The notes: generated from the sequence alone by a model not told the origin. Numbered from the stretch's first letter, positions 51,793 to 60,895 are shown. The stretch is 64,000 nt of DNA from Clostridia bacterium (GCA_017448975.1 JAFSKN010000052.1:1-64000), one strand, 5' to 3'. Translations and numbers: made by a program.

Positions 51793-54330
51793 GTGAAAAA
51801 GAATTTGGTCATAGCTGTCAACGTGTTCATCACGGTGGCTATGCTGACCTTTGTGGCTCTTTATTCCAGCTTTGAGCACAGGGATACGACTCAAAGGCAG
51901 ATCGAGCATTTTGAAAACACCGCGGTCACCATGGAGCGTGTTACGGAGAATTATCTGGAGGGAGAACAGCGCATCTGTGACGTGTGGGCGCGCTACATCA
52001 ACAGCAAGGAAATGACCATGGAGGAAGCTGTCTCCTTCATCAGCATCTCGCATGTCCTCCCGAACGCCTCAGCGCATATCGTTTATCTGGATACGCTGTC
52101 CGGCCTGTCTACGAGAGCAAAGAAGGACATATCCGACGATTATTCCGTCTCCTATACGCGGATGGATCTTCTGAACGATGTGAGCTGGATCTATGATATC
52201 GGGCGATCCATCAACATTTCCCGTGCCTATACGAACCCGGTCAACGGGGAACAGTCCCTCGCGTTCTGCAATTTTATCACGCTTCACGATCCAGAAACCG
52301 GCGATTCCCGAGATGCCGTTTTGCTGCGGGTGCTGCCGATCTCGGAGCTGGAGCAGAAGTGGGTCTTCCCCCAGGAGGAATTCGAGAATGCCGAGCTTTC
52401 CATAATCGACGCGGACGGCGATTATATTATCAAGGGCCATTCCTACAAAAACTCCAGTTTCTTTGAGTTTTATAAATCTTACAATGTGATTGATTCCATC
52501 TCTGCTCAGGATCTTTATGGAAAAGTCACTTCGTCGACCGGCTCTTTCATTATGCGCAATTCCCGCGGCGAGGAATGCATCCTCGCCTATACCCCCGTTG
52601 CCGCGACGGGCGGATGGACGCTCCTGAGCTTCATGCCGATGAAGGACCTGAACGTAAATACCGAAAACTGGCTGTTGATCGGCGTTGTTTCCGCAGGCCT
52701 CCTGATCCTGTTCGTATTCGATCTGGCAGTCATGCTCTATTTCAATAAGAGGCTCCATGCAGCAGCCAGAGAAGCGGAGGCGGCGAACAAGGCAAAAACT
52801 GACTTCCTCTCCACCATGTCCCACGATATTCGGACGCCCATGAACGCAATCATGGGGCTTACAACACTTACGGAGAAAAACCTGGGCGATCCGGAATCGG
52901 TTGTCGACAATCTTCGGAAAATCGGCCTCGCCAGCAATCATCTGCTGACGCTGATCAACGATATCCTGGATATTTCCAAAGTGGAAAGCGGCAAGCTGAA
53001 TCTGAGCCCGCTGACCTTCTCTATCGTCGAGACGGCGGAGAACCTGATCAACATCTCCCAGCCGATGATCAAAGAAAAGAATATTGATTTCAGCTTCAGG
53101 ATTGACAGCATGGAAAAGGAATATCTGTACGCCGACCAGCTGCGGCTGAATCAGATCTATATCAACATTCTTTCCAACGCCATCAAATATACGGAGCCGG
53201 GCGGGCGGGTCAGCGTGGATATGCGGGAGAAAGAAAGTGCGGTCGCGGGCAGCGTCAAGCTGATCTACGTTGTTTCCGATACCGGCATAGGCATGAGCCC
53301 CGAATTCATGAAAAAGATGTATGAGCCATTCTCCCGCCAGACGGACAGCCGCGTGAACACCATTCAGGGCACGGGACTTGGGCTTGCGATCACCAAGCAG
53401 ATGGTGGAGCTGATGAACGGCACCATCGAATGCCAAAGCGAGCAGGGCAAAGGCACCACCTTTACGATCACACTGGATATTCCCGTTGCGGACAAGCAGT
53501 TGGAAGAAATGCGGCTCGATCCCATCGATGTGCTGATTGTAGATGACGACGAGGTTCTGCTGGAGACTGCTGTGGATACGATAGAATCACTGGGCGTCAC
53601 TGTGGAGAAAGCGAAGGACGGGCTGAGCGCTCTTGGGATGATCCGGCACCGTAAGGAGGCCGGAAACCAATACGGCGTGGCGATCCTGGACTGGAAGATG
53701 CCCGGAATGGACGGCGTAACCACCGTCCGGCACATCCGCACGGAGATCGACGCCAATATCCCCATTCTTCTGATCTCCTCTTACGACTGGTCGGACATCG
53801 AGGACACGGCGAAAGAAGCCGGCGTAAACGGCTTTATCAGCAAGCCGCTGTTCCGGTCCAAACTCTACGAAAAATTCAACGAACTGCTGGGAAAGGAGGC
53901 AAAGTCCATTGAGCCGGAAGATGATTATTCCGACCTTGCTGGGTTGAACATCCTTATCGCAGAGGATAACGACATCAACTGGGAGATCATATCCGCCATG
54001 CTCTCCATGTTTGGCATCACGACGGAACGCGCGGAAAACGGCCAGATATGCGTTGAAAAAATGATTGAAGCGGGAAAAGGGAAATACGCCCTGATCTTCA
54101 TGGATATCCAGATGCCGATCATGAACGGGCTGGAAGCGACAAAGAATATCCGCGCGTTGGACGACCCCTGGGCCTCTTCCATCCCGATCATCGCCATGAC
54201 AGCCGACGCGTTCTCGGAAAACGTCGCGGAATGCATGAGCGTGGGCATGAACGGACACATCGCAAAACCCATCGACATAAAGCTTGTCATCAAAGAAATA
54301 CGGAGAATCAAGGAGGAAAAGAGACCATGA
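51793..54330 (+). CDS. Hybrid sensor histidine kinase with two receivers
   Basis: An 845-residue membrane kinase: helix 5-25, a large outside sensor region (about 30-295) resembling a Cache domain, helix about 297-318, HisKA with H344 in STMSHDIRTPMNAIMG, HATPase (QIYINILSNAIKYT, DTGIGMSPEF, GTGLGLAIT), receiver 1 (about 578-700, D633 in AILDWKMPGMDG) and receiver 2 (about 715-840, D771 in IFMDIQMPIMNG). The GTG start at 51793 is preceded by GGGAGG. The stop overlaps the next gene by four bases (ATGA), coupling it to the lipoprotein. Confidence 0.93.
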   Translation: MKKNLVIAVNVFITVAMLTFVALYSSFEHRDTTQRQIEHFENTAVTMERVTENYLEGEQRICDVWARYINSKEMTMEEAVSFISISHVLPNASAHIVYLDTLSGLSTRAKKDISDDYSVSYTRMDLLNDVSWIYDIGRSINISRAYTNPVNGEQSLAFCNFITLHDPETGDSRDAVLLRVLPISELEQKWVFPQEEFENAELSIIDADGDYIIKGHSYKNSSFFEFYKSYNVIDSISAQDLYGKVTSSTGSFIMRNSRGEECILAYTPVAATGGWTLLSFMPMKDLNVNTENWLLIGVVSAGLLILFVFDLAVMLYFNKRLHAAAREAEAANKAKTDFLSTMSHDIRTPMNAIMGLTTLTEKNLGDPESVVDNLRKIGLASNHLLTLINDILDISKVESGKLNLSPLTFSIVETAENLINISQPMIKEKNIDFSFRIDSMEKEYLYADQLRLNQIYINILSNAIKYTEPGGRVSVDMREKESAVAGSVKLIYVVSDTGIGMSPEFMKKMYEPFSRQTDSRVNTIQGTGLGLAITKQMVELMNGTIECQSEQGKGTTFTITLDIPVADKQLEEMRLDPIDVLIVDDDEVLLETAVDTIESLGVTVEKAKDGLSALGMIRHRKEAGNQYGVAILDWKMPGMDGVTTVRHIRTEIDANIPILLISSYDWSDIEDTAKEAGVNGFISKPLFRSKLYEKFNELLGKEAKSIEPEDDYSDLAGLNILIAEDNDINWEIISAMLSMFGITTERAENGQICVEKMIEAGKGKYALIFMDIQMPIMNGLEATKNIRALDDPWASSIPIIAMTADAFSENVAECMSVGMNGHIAKPIDIKLVIKEIRRIKEEKRP

Positions 54331-55613
54331 AAAAACTGATCTGCATCATTTTAATCTTTTGCATGGCCGTAACGCTGACGGGCTGCGGCGACAAAAAGCA
54401 GGAAGCCGACGCCGGATTCAAACCGGCTCTTGATACAAGCACCAGCTGCAATATCACGATAGCCGGAAGCTATGATAACTTTGAGGCGTTGGAGGCTGAA
54501 TTTGACAGGTTCAACGAGAAATATCCGAATGTGCGGCTCAGCTATGTGAAGCTGGACGACTACAACAACACGCTGGGTACGGTGCTGGAAGGCAATGACG
54601 CCCCCAACATCTTCTTCTCCTATACATGGATGATCGGAAATGAAAAATACGCTCCGGTCGTCGCTCACATGGAGGATCTTTCCGCCTCCTCCCTGGGGCT
54701 GGATCTGACCTGCATCCGCCCCGGCCTGATTAACCGCGACGCGGAAGGCCGTGTATTTCTGGTGCCGGTTTTCTCCAGGACCTATGGCATGCTGGTCAAC
54801 AACGATCTGTTTAAAAAGGAAGGCCTCAGCGTCCCGAGCACGTGGACAGAACTGCTGGCTGTGTGCGAAGCGTTCCGCGGCAAGGGATACTTAAGCCCGA
54901 TGATGGGCTACAGCCTCAAGTCTTCCAGTTGTTTCATGAACACGATCGCTTATCCGCTGTTTGTGGCCACGCTTGCCAAAAACCCGGAAGCACTGAAGCT
55001 TGCCAATGATCTGGACCCCGCGGCGGGAGAATACATGCGCCCGGCCCTGGAAGCCGTGGAGCAGCTGATTCAGAGCGGCTGCGTCAATCTTACCGCGTGT
55101 GATCAGATCGGGGACAACTATACCCAAGTGATCCTGCGTTTTTTTGAAGGCGACGTGCCGATGATGATCTGCGCCGGAGATACCGTGTCCGGAACCAAGA
55201 AACGGGAAAAACAGTCTGAAGCGTTTTCCAATGCGCCTTTCAAGTACTCATTTGCCCCGATCCCCATGGCGGATGACGGCGGATATTTTATCGACAGTCC
55301 TTCCATAGAGTTTTCCGTGAACAAGAACTGCGATAATCTGGCTATGACGAACGAGTTTATGCGGTTTCTGATCACAAACAAAGAATTGAATGAGATGGCT
55401 TCCGTAAAGCGTCTGGTAACGCCCACCACAGATATGTCTTTTGATGCGGTTTACGCGCCTTTCGGACAGGTGCCATCAAATCGGACCCTATCTCCGGAAA
55501 TGCTTGGCATTACGGATGCGCTCACGGCTCAAATCCGGCTCGCGGCGTTCTTTGTTGGAAAAGGAAATATCACCGTGGATGAAGCTGTAGCGATGTATGG
55601 AAGCCTTGAATAA
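54327..55613 (+). CDS. Orphan extracellular solute-binding lipoprotein (family 1)
   Basis: A 428-residue lipoprotein: signal with lipobox LTGC (Cys20), then a type 1 sugar/oligosaccharide-like binding fold (ITIAGSYDNFEALEAEFDRFNEKYPNV, FLVPVFSRTYGMLVNNDLFKKEGL, VPSTWTELLAVCEAFR). No permease or ATPase genes accompany it. Its start overlaps the kinase stop (ATGA, with AAGGAGG in the kinase end), which argues that it presents a ligand to the kinase sensor domain rather than feeding transport. Confidence 0.9.
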   Translation: MKKLICIILIFCMAVTLTGCGDKKQEADAGFKPALDTSTSCNITIAGSYDNFEALEAEFDRFNEKYPNVRLSYVKLDDYNNTLGTVLEGNDAPNIFFSYTWMIGNEKYAPVVAHMEDLSASSLGLDLTCIRPGLINRDAEGRVFLVPVFSRTYGMLVNNDLFKKEGLSVPSTWTELLAVCEAFRGKGYLSPMMGYSLKSSSCFMNTIAYPLFVATLAKNPEALKLANDLDPAAGEYMRPALEAVEQLIQSGCVNLTACDQIGDNYTQVILRFFEGDVPMMICAGDTVSGTKKREKQSEAFSNAPFKYSFAPIPMADDGGYFIDSPSIEFSVNKNCDNLAMTNEFMRFLITNKELNEMASVKRLVTPTTDMSFDAVYAPFGQVPSNRTLSPEMLGITDALTAQIRLAAFFVGKGNITVDEAVAMYGSLE

Positions 55614-55941
55614 GAGCAGCAGCTGATTAGGCTTCAGGCGAGGGTATGACAGGTTCGATCGCCGGGATACGGCAGCCGGTATCCTGCTCATCATCAGCAA
55701 GGACGCGCTGTGACCGGCAGATGGCGGGGAACGCTCGAGTTTATGATCATAATACGATTCGCGTTCTAAAGCCGTAACAGATTTTGGATGGTTTTTTCGC
55801 CCTGACAAAGCTGAACGGAGGGAGGCATCGTAGGGCCGAAGCGCCCGGAAAACAGTCAAGTGGACTGTTTTTATCGGAGATTAGGCGGAAGCCCTGAGCC
55901 GAAAGCTACGTTGACTGGAGACGAACCGCCGATGACCATCT
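55614..55941. other. Non-coding stretch at the right end of the island
   Basis: No convincing gene, tRNA or promoter is visible in these 328 bases. The sequence is probably decayed island DNA, including where the N-terminal half of the integrase should lie. A short inverted repeat, AGTCAAGTGGACT, sits near 55855. Confidence 0.4.
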
Positions 55942-56301
55942 GTGGTGGGATTATTGCGGATGCTTCGTAAAGAACAAGCCGAAACAGTGATTAGCCCTTT
56001 TGTATTCTCACAAGATGGAAGCGCTGAACCGATTCACCCCACAAGCCCGGAACACTACATGCGGAAATTTGCCAAACGATACGGAATTGACAATCTGCAT
56101 CCGCACAAGCTCCGTCATAGTTTCGCAAGTGTAGCCTTGACGAATAACGCTGACCCTGCATCCGTTTCTGAAATCCTGGGCCATGCTGACCCGTCTATCA
56201 CGCTGCGGGTTTACACTCACGCGAACGCCGAAAGCATGAAGCGGGCCGGGGATATTTTCAGGGAAGCATTGAAGGAAAAAACGGAAGAATCCGCACAATG
56301 A
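55942..56301 (+). pseudogene. Tyrosine recombinase (integrase) C-terminal remnant
   Basis: The 119-residue frame holds the end of the catalytic domain: HPHKLRHSFASVAL (second Arg and the His-x-x-Arg box), EILGHADPSITLRVYTHA (His/Trp position and the nucleophilic Tyr). The N-terminal SAM-like domain and the first catalytic Arg are missing, so it cannot be active alone. Its place 150 bases from the tRNA-Thr attachment site is where the island integrase would be expected. Confidence 0.82.
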
Positions 56302-56306
56302 AAAAG

Positions 56307-56338
56307 GGCCGGGGAACAGCTTCCCGGCCTGTTTTTTT
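56307..56338 (+). terminator. Terminator after the integrase remnant
   Basis: GGCCGGG (56307-56313) pairs with CCCGGCC (56323-56329), followed by TGTTTTTTT. Confidence 0.8.
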
Positions 56339-56410
56339 GTCCCCGTGTGGGGGTCTGTGTGGGTTTCTCCCTTTTCGCGGCGAGGAAAAGCGCTTCAAAA
56401 AGGGCAAAGA

Positions 56411-56450
56411 AAAACCCCTCCAGCCCTTGTAAATCAAGGCTTTCGGGGTT
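56411..56450 (-). terminator. Probable terminator of tRNA-Thr
   Basis: On the minus strand AACCCC/GGGGTT outer and CCTTG/CAAGG inner pairings form an imperfect hairpin followed by TTTTTC, directly after the CCA end of the tRNA. Confidence 0.6.
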
Positions 56451-56526
<76 letters not shown>

Positions 56527-56547
56527 ATTAAGCGGGGCAACGGTGAT

Positions 56548-56576
56548 ATATTACACCCAAACCGGGAAAAATGCAA
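56548..56576 (-). promoter_or_regulatory. Promoter of tRNA-Thr
   Basis: On the minus strand: TTGCAT (56571-56576), 17-base spacer, TAATAT (56548-56553), 21 bases before the tRNA 5' end. Confidence 0.65.
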
Positions 56577-56647
56577 GAGGGAAAATCAAAAAAATTTTTG
56601 TATACAATATGGGGCGGTTTTTTTCCGTCGGTTTCCTTTGGCTGCGC

Positions 56648-56676
56648 TTGCGCGTACCTTCATACCGCGCTATAAT
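56648..56676 (+). promoter_or_regulatory. Promoter of the SpoU-type methyltransferase gene
   Basis: TTGCGC (56648-56653), 17-base spacer, TATAAT (56671-56676), 30 bases before the ATG. Confidence 0.65.
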
Positions 56677-56706
56677 GAACCCATCCTATCGTAGGGGGAC
56701 GCGCCT

Positions 56707-57516
56707 ATGCCCATCGTGGAGATTCAGAATTTATCCGCCCCGGAAACGGCCCTGTTCAGCCAGTTGACCGACGCCCAGCTTCGCAGCAAGCAGGAGCCGG
56801 AAAAGGGGATTTTTATTGCCGAGGGGCCCAAGGTGACCTGGGCGGCCCTGAACGCGGGCTGCGAACCGGTGGCGCTGCTCATGCGCCGGAAGTTCCTGGA
56901 CGGTTTGGGCGCGGAAATCATTCGCCGCTGCGGGGACATTCCCGTTTACACGGGCGACGATGGCGCGCTGGCGGATTTGACGGGCTTTCGCCTGCAGCGC
57001 TCCTGGGTGCTGTGCGCCATGCGCCGACCTGCTCCGCAAACGGTGGAGGCGGTGATCAAAGGCGCCCGGCGGGTGGCGCTGCTGGAGGGCATCACGGAGC
57101 CGTCCAACGTGGGCGCGATTTTCCGTTCTGCCGCCGCCCTGGGGGCCGACGCGGTGCTGCTGTCGCCCACCTGCTGCGACCCGCTGCATCGAAGGGCGGT
57201 GCGGGTCTGCATGGGCGCGGTGTTTCAGGTGCCCTGGGCGCGCCTGGAAAATGCCGACCTGACGCCCCTGAAAAACGCGGGTTTTCAAATCGCCGGGCTG
57301 GCTCTGCGGGACAATTGCCTTTCCCTGGACGATCCCCTGCTGCCCTGCCTGCCTAAACTGGTGATCGCTCTGGGCACGGAGGACACGGGCCTCACCGAAG
57401 AAACCATCCGCCAGTGCGATCACATTGTGAAAATCCCCATGGCCGCCGGGATCGATTCCCTGAACGTAGCGGCTGCCGCCGCCGTGGCATTCTGGCAGCT
57501 TCGGCAGAGGGGGTAA
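56707..57516 (+). CDS. SpoU/TrmH-family RNA methyltransferase
   Basis: A 269-residue SPOUT enzyme with an N-terminal L30-like RNA-binding domain (1-105; FIAEGPKVTWAALNAG) and TrmH motifs LLEGITEPSNVGAIFRSAAALGADAVLL, VIALGTEDTGL and IPMAAGIDSLNVAAAAAVAFW. It is distinct from the other SpoU protein at 35.9 kb. It likely adds a 2'-O-methyl group to rRNA or tRNA. It is monocistronic and ends at an R3-type hairpin. Confidence 0.9.
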   Translation: MPIVEIQNLSAPETALFSQLTDAQLRSKQEPEKGIFIAEGPKVTWAALNAGCEPVALLMRRKFLDGLGAEIIRRCGDIPVYTGDDGALADLTGFRLQRSWVLCAMRRPAPQTVEAVIKGARRVALLEGITEPSNVGAIFRSAAALGADAVLLSPTCCDPLHRRAVRVCMGAVFQVPWARLENADLTPLKNAGFQIAGLALRDNCLSLDDPLLPCLPKLVIALGTEDTGLTEETIRQCDHIVKIPMAAGIDSLNVAAAAAVAFWQLRQRG

Positions 57517-57533
57517 GGAATTCATATATTTCT

Positions 57534-57576
57534 GGGGAAACCATTCTTTGACCTTCAAAGAATGGTTTCCCCCTGT
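57534..57576. repeat. R3-type hairpin (copy 4)
   Basis: A perfect 17-base stem (57534-57550/57556-57572), loop ACCTT, core GGGGAAACCATTCTTTG, nearly identical to the stem at 35896-35910. It lies between convergent genes and can act as a terminator. Confidence 0.8.
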
Positions 57577-57593
57577 TACGTGTATGATTGCTC

Positions 57594-58448
57594 TTACTCC
57601 GCCGCTTTGCGGATGAATTTCAGGGCGTTTTTCAGGGCGGGCAGGTTTTGTTCGTGGCCCTCGAATTCGTAGGACACCACGCCCTTGTAGCCCGCGTCTT
57701 TCAGGATGGACAGGCATTTGCGGATGGGCACCACGCCATGGCCCGCCACGGTGCCGCGGATGTAATTGCCGTTGCGGGTGTGGATCCAGCCGTCGCCGGG
57801 ATCGTCATCCGCCCAGGATTTGAAGATGAAGTCCTTCACGTGGGCGTGGAAGGCGTAGGGCGCGGCGATGGGCACGGCCCGCAGGGGATTGTCGTCGGCG
57901 CAGAGGAAATTGCCCATGTCCACCAGCCACCCGTAGTTGGGATGGTTCACCGTGCGGATCAGGGTTTCCACCCGTTCCGCGTCCTGCAAAATCAGGCCGT
58001 GGTTTTCGGTGCAGGTGCGGATGCCCTTTGCCGCCGCGTATTCTGTCACTTCCCGGATGAGAGGCGCGACTTTTTCCACGCCCTGCCGCCACGTCATGCC
58101 CTCCGGCAGGCTCCAGAAAGCGTCGTGGCGCATGACGGGCGCACCTAAAATCTCCGCGATATCCACCTGGCCCTTGACGCGCTCCGCTTCGTTTTTCCGG
58201 TTCAGGAAATCCGCGCCCACGGTGTAGGCGGCGATGGGCAGGTTTTTGCTTTCGCAGTACGCCCGGATGTCCTTCGCCAGGGCGGAAAGGCTCTCGGCGG
58301 GCTGCACTTCCAGCTTTAAGTCGATGAACTCGATGGCGTCGAAGCCCATCTCCTTGGCTAAATCGATGATCTGAAAATAGTTGGCTTTGGTTTCGCCCAT
58401 GTACTGGGCGAAGCTGTAAGACGATACGCCGATTTTCATAGGTTTCAT
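57594..58448 (-). CDS. Sugar phosphate isomerase/epimerase, TIM-barrel
   Basis: A 284-residue xylose-isomerase-like TIM barrel (AP endonuclease 2 superfamily): KIGVSSYSFAQYM at the first strand, GFDAIEFIDLK, metal-site ENHGLI, VDMGNFL, HAHVKDF and a terminal Glu in SYEFEG. It is a paralogue of the gene at 59135-60037, and both are likely sugar or inositol isomerases/epimerases of unknown substrate. GGAG precedes the ATG at 58448 by nine bases. It is the last gene of an operon with a toxin-antitoxin pair in its middle. Confidence 0.88.
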   Translation of the reverse strand: MKPMKIGVSSYSFAQYMGETKANYFQIIDLAKEMGFDAIEFIDLKLEVQPAESLSALAKDIRAYCESKNLPIAAYTVGADFLNRKNEAERVKGQVDIAEILGAPVMRHDAFWSLPEGMTWRQGVEKVAPLIREVTEYAAAKGIRTCTENHGLILQDAERVETLIRTVNHPNYGWLVDMGNFLCADDNPLRAVPIAAPYAFHAHVKDFIFKSWADDDPGDGWIHTRNGNYIRGTVAGHGVVPIRKCLSILKDAGYKGVVSYEFEGHEQNLPALKNALKFIRKAAE

Positions 58449-58461
58449 AGGTGCATTCTCC

Positions 58462-58809
58462 TTATCTCATTGTTTCCAGAACAGTTTGCAGCGCTTGCTT
58501 CAGCGAGGGGAAATCATCGGAAATCGTATTCCAAACGATTCTCATTTGAATCCCTTCGTAATCGTGAACGATTCGATTCCTCATGCCGTACATTTGCCGC
58601 CATGGGATTTCGGGATGGGCGGCGGTAAACGCTTCATCCAGCCCGTTTTTTGATAACTCACCAATTTGAAGAACATGGAAAGCGCAGGCCTCCTGGAGCA
58701 TGCGCTGGCTCATAAAGGAATCAAATGTATGCCCCTGGCAGTACATGAGGGTCTGATCAATATGAGCAATGATTTTTTTCAAGGTCTGATAGGTTCTGCT
58801 ATTGCTCAT
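58462..58809 (-). CDS. hepT: HepT-like HEPN ribonuclease toxin
   Basis: A 115-residue HEPN protein (DUF86). The active motif Rx4HxY is intact: R77-NRIV-H82-D-Y84. In the characterised system HepT cuts RNA and is neutralised when MntA attaches AMP to the Tyr of this motif. The ATG at 58809 lies inside the end of mntA (11-base overlap), so the pair is translated together. Confidence 0.88.
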   Translation of the reverse strand: MSNSRTYQTLKKIIAHIDQTLMYCQGHTFDSFMSQRMLQEACAFHVLQIGELSKNGLDEAFTAAHPEIPWRQMYGMRNRIVHDYEGIQMRIVWNTISDDFPSLKQALQTVLETMR

Positions 58810-59098
58810 AAAGTAAAACCCCCGTCCTGCGGATTTCCTGATCAATGGGAGAATCCGGGATGACATCGGCCCTGTCGATCAGGTCAACGTCGCATTCCAT
58901 GGCTTGGCACACGTCCTCCAGCAGGCCGAAGAAAGAAAGCCCGCGCAGGCCGCTGTCCACCCAGATGTCCACGTCGCTTTTCACGGTTGCCTTGCCTTTG
59001 CTGTAGGAACCGAAAAGTACGGCTTTCCGCACATGGTTTTTGTGAAAAACAGGCGTCAGCAGGCTCCTGATTTGTTCGATTGTGTAAACATTCTGCAC
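58799..59098 (-). CDS. mntA: MntA-like nucleotidyltransferase antitoxin
   Basis: A 99-residue minimal nucleotidyltransferase with GSx10DxD: G30-S31, D42, D44. It would AMPylate and silence the HepT partner. The start is GTG at 59098 with GGAGGTG five bases upstream. It follows the upstream isomerase gene by 36 bases. Confidence 0.9.
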   Translation of the reverse strand: MQNVYTIEQIRSLLTPVFHKNHVRKAVLFGSYSKGKATVKSDVDIWVDSGLRGLSFFGLLEDVCQAMECDVDLIDRADVIPDSPIDQEIRRTGVLLYEQ

Positions 59099-59134
59099 AA
59101 AAGCACCTCCCGCACAGACCGGACGGCTGCTGCA

Positions 59135-60037
59135 TTATACTTCATTCCAAATCCGCCGTGCGTTCTGCATGCTCACGGCGGAGGCGTACTGGGCGTCCTC
59201 CAGCCCCTCGAATTCGATGGCGATATCGCCGTCGTAGCCGGAAGTTTTCAGGGAGCGCAGGATGGCCCAGATGTCCAGATCACCCTGGGCTAAAATGGCG
59301 CCCCGCAGGTATTTGCCTCCACGGGAACGGAACCAGCTTCCGGCACAGTCGAACTGGGTGGCGTCGCCGGGGTCCCGGGTGCGGATGTAAAAGTCCTTCA
59401 AATGCACCATGCGGGTCAGGGGGGCCAGGGCCTCGGCGGCCACGGCGGCGTCCTCATCCACGCACACGATGTTGCCAGTGTCCAGCAGAAGGCCGTAGTT
59501 TTCATCGTTCACCCGGTTCAGGATGCGCTCCACCCGGTCGCAGCCGTTGGCGAAGAAGCCGTGGTTTTCGATCATGGTTTTCACGCCCATTTCCCTGCCG
59601 TGGGTCGTTACCTGGGCGGCGGCGTCCGCCATGACCGGCATCCAGCGCTCAAAATCTTTCAGGGTGTTTTCCTTGTGGGGACGGCGGAAGCCGCACACGT
59701 CGTGCCGCATCCGGGGCACGCCCAAAGCCGCCGCGATATCCACCTCATGGCAGACGCGGGCGATTTCCTTTTCCAGCGCTTCCCCTTCCTTGCAGAAATC
59801 CGCCAGCACAGAATAATTCACCAGGGGAATGCCCGCGTCGGATGCCCGGCGCTTCACCTTGGCGATCAGCTCATTGTCGATTTTCCCCGTCTCCGGGTCG
59901 TCGAACCGGAAGGCGAAGGGCACCAGCTCCATACATTCCGCGCCGTGGGCCGCCGCCCAGTCGATGGCTTCCAGCAGGGTCAGCTTTCCCTGCTTGATAT
60001 CCAGGTCCAGAGAATAAGAACTCAATCCGATCCGCAT
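59135..60037 (-). CDS. Sugar phosphate isomerase/epimerase, TIM-barrel (paralogue)
   Basis: A 300-residue xylose-isomerase-like TIM barrel: RIGLSSYSLDLDI, CMELVPF, metal-site IENHGFFANG, LDTGNIV, MVHLKDFYIRTRDPG and IEFEG at the end. It matches the layout of the gene at 57594-58448 (ENHG, KDF, EFEG in the same order) and so arose with it by duplication. The ATG at 60037 follows GGAGG by eight bases. It heads the four-gene string isomerase-mntA-hepT-isomerase. Confidence 0.88.
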   Translation of the reverse strand: MRIGLSSYSLDLDIKQGKLTLLEAIDWAAAHGAECMELVPFAFRFDDPETGKIDNELIAKVKRRASDAGIPLVNYSVLADFCKEGEALEKEIARVCHEVDIAAALGVPRMRHDVCGFRRPHKENTLKDFERWMPVMADAAAQVTTHGREMGVKTMIENHGFFANGCDRVERILNRVNDENYGLLLDTGNIVCVDEDAAVAAEALAPLTRMVHLKDFYIRTRDPGDATQFDCAGSWFRSRGGKYLRGAILAQGDLDIWAILRSLKTSGYDGDIAIEFEGLEDAQYASAVSMQNARRIWNEV

Positions 60038-60138
60038 AAACCGTACCTCCATCCCAAATGCTGCAAACAGTATAACACAAAAACGCGCCGCTGGAAAGCG
60101 CTGCGAGAAAAAAGAGGAAGCTGTCTGGATATGACATG

Positions 60139-60294
60139 AAAGAACACTTTAAGTTACAAAAAGAGTTGAGAGTGGAGAGTTGAGAGTGGAGATTTATATA
60201 GTCAGTCAAACGGAGCCCCCCTCGTTTTTAAATCAATTCATCTCAACTCTCAACTCTTAACTCTCTTTCTGCGTTAAAGTGTCCTTTACTGAGT
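60139..60294. repeat. R1 heptamer inverted repeat, copy 7
   Basis: Left arm 60161-60199 (AAGAGTTGAGAGTGGAGAGT and on) and right arm 60238-60266 are inverse. As in copy 1, outer arms AAAGAACACTTTAA (60139) and TTAAAGTGTCCTTT (60274) also match inversely. Copies 1 and 7 define the complete unit. Confidence 0.8.
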
Positions 60295-60306
60295 ATGGCA
60301 GGGGCC

Positions 60307-60870
60307 TTATATGACCCCCAAATGCTCCAAGAGGGTTTTGATCCCCAGCAGGATCAGGATCACGCCGCCCAAGATTTCGGCCTTTTTTTCATACTTCGCG
60401 CCGAACAGGCTGCCCGTCTTCACGCCGATCATGGAAAGGATCAGGGTGGTGATGCCGATCAGCGTCACGGAGGGGACGATGCGCACGTCCAAAAAAGCGA
60501 AAGTCACGCCCACGGCCAGGGCGTCGATGCTGGTGGCTACCGCCAGGGGCAGCATGGAGCGGAAAGCCAGGGCACCGTCCGTTTCCGCCGCCTCCTTTTC
60601 AAACACGGCCTCCCGGATCATGTTGCCGCCGATCAGCACCAGCAGGATAAACGCGATCCAATGGGCGTAGGCGGTAATGGCGTCCCGGAACTGGGCCGCA
60701 AGCAGGTAGCCCAGCAGCGGCATCAGCGCCTGGAAGACGCCGAACCAGAGGCCCACGATCAGGGCGTGGCGCAGGGTGATCTTTTTCAGGGCCAGCCCCT
60801 TGCACACGGCCACGGCGAAAGCGTCCATGCTCAGGCCCACGGCCAGGATGAAAAGAGAAAGAAAATCCAT
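60307..60870 (-). CDS. mntP: Manganese efflux pump MntP family protein
   Basis: A 187-residue membrane protein with six helices and the duplicated MntP motif: GLSMDAFAVAVCKGL in the first helix and ATSIDALAVGVTFAF in the fourth, whose Asp residues bind the ion. It exports Mn(II). The ATG at 60870 is chosen; GGAGG lies 11 bases upstream. No yybP-ykoY manganese riboswitch was found in the 230-base leader region. Confidence 0.9.
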   Translation of the reverse strand: MDFLSLFILAVGLSMDAFAVAVCKGLALKKITLRHALIVGLWFGVFQALMPLLGYLLAAQFRDAITAYAHWIAFILLVLIGGNMIREAVFEKEAAETDGALAFRSMLPLAVATSIDALAVGVTFAFLDVRIVPSVTLIGITTLILSMIGVKTGSLFGAKYEKKAEILGGVILILLGIKTLLEHLGVI

Positions 60871-60895
60871 ATTGCGCCAAACCTCCAATGGAAAA

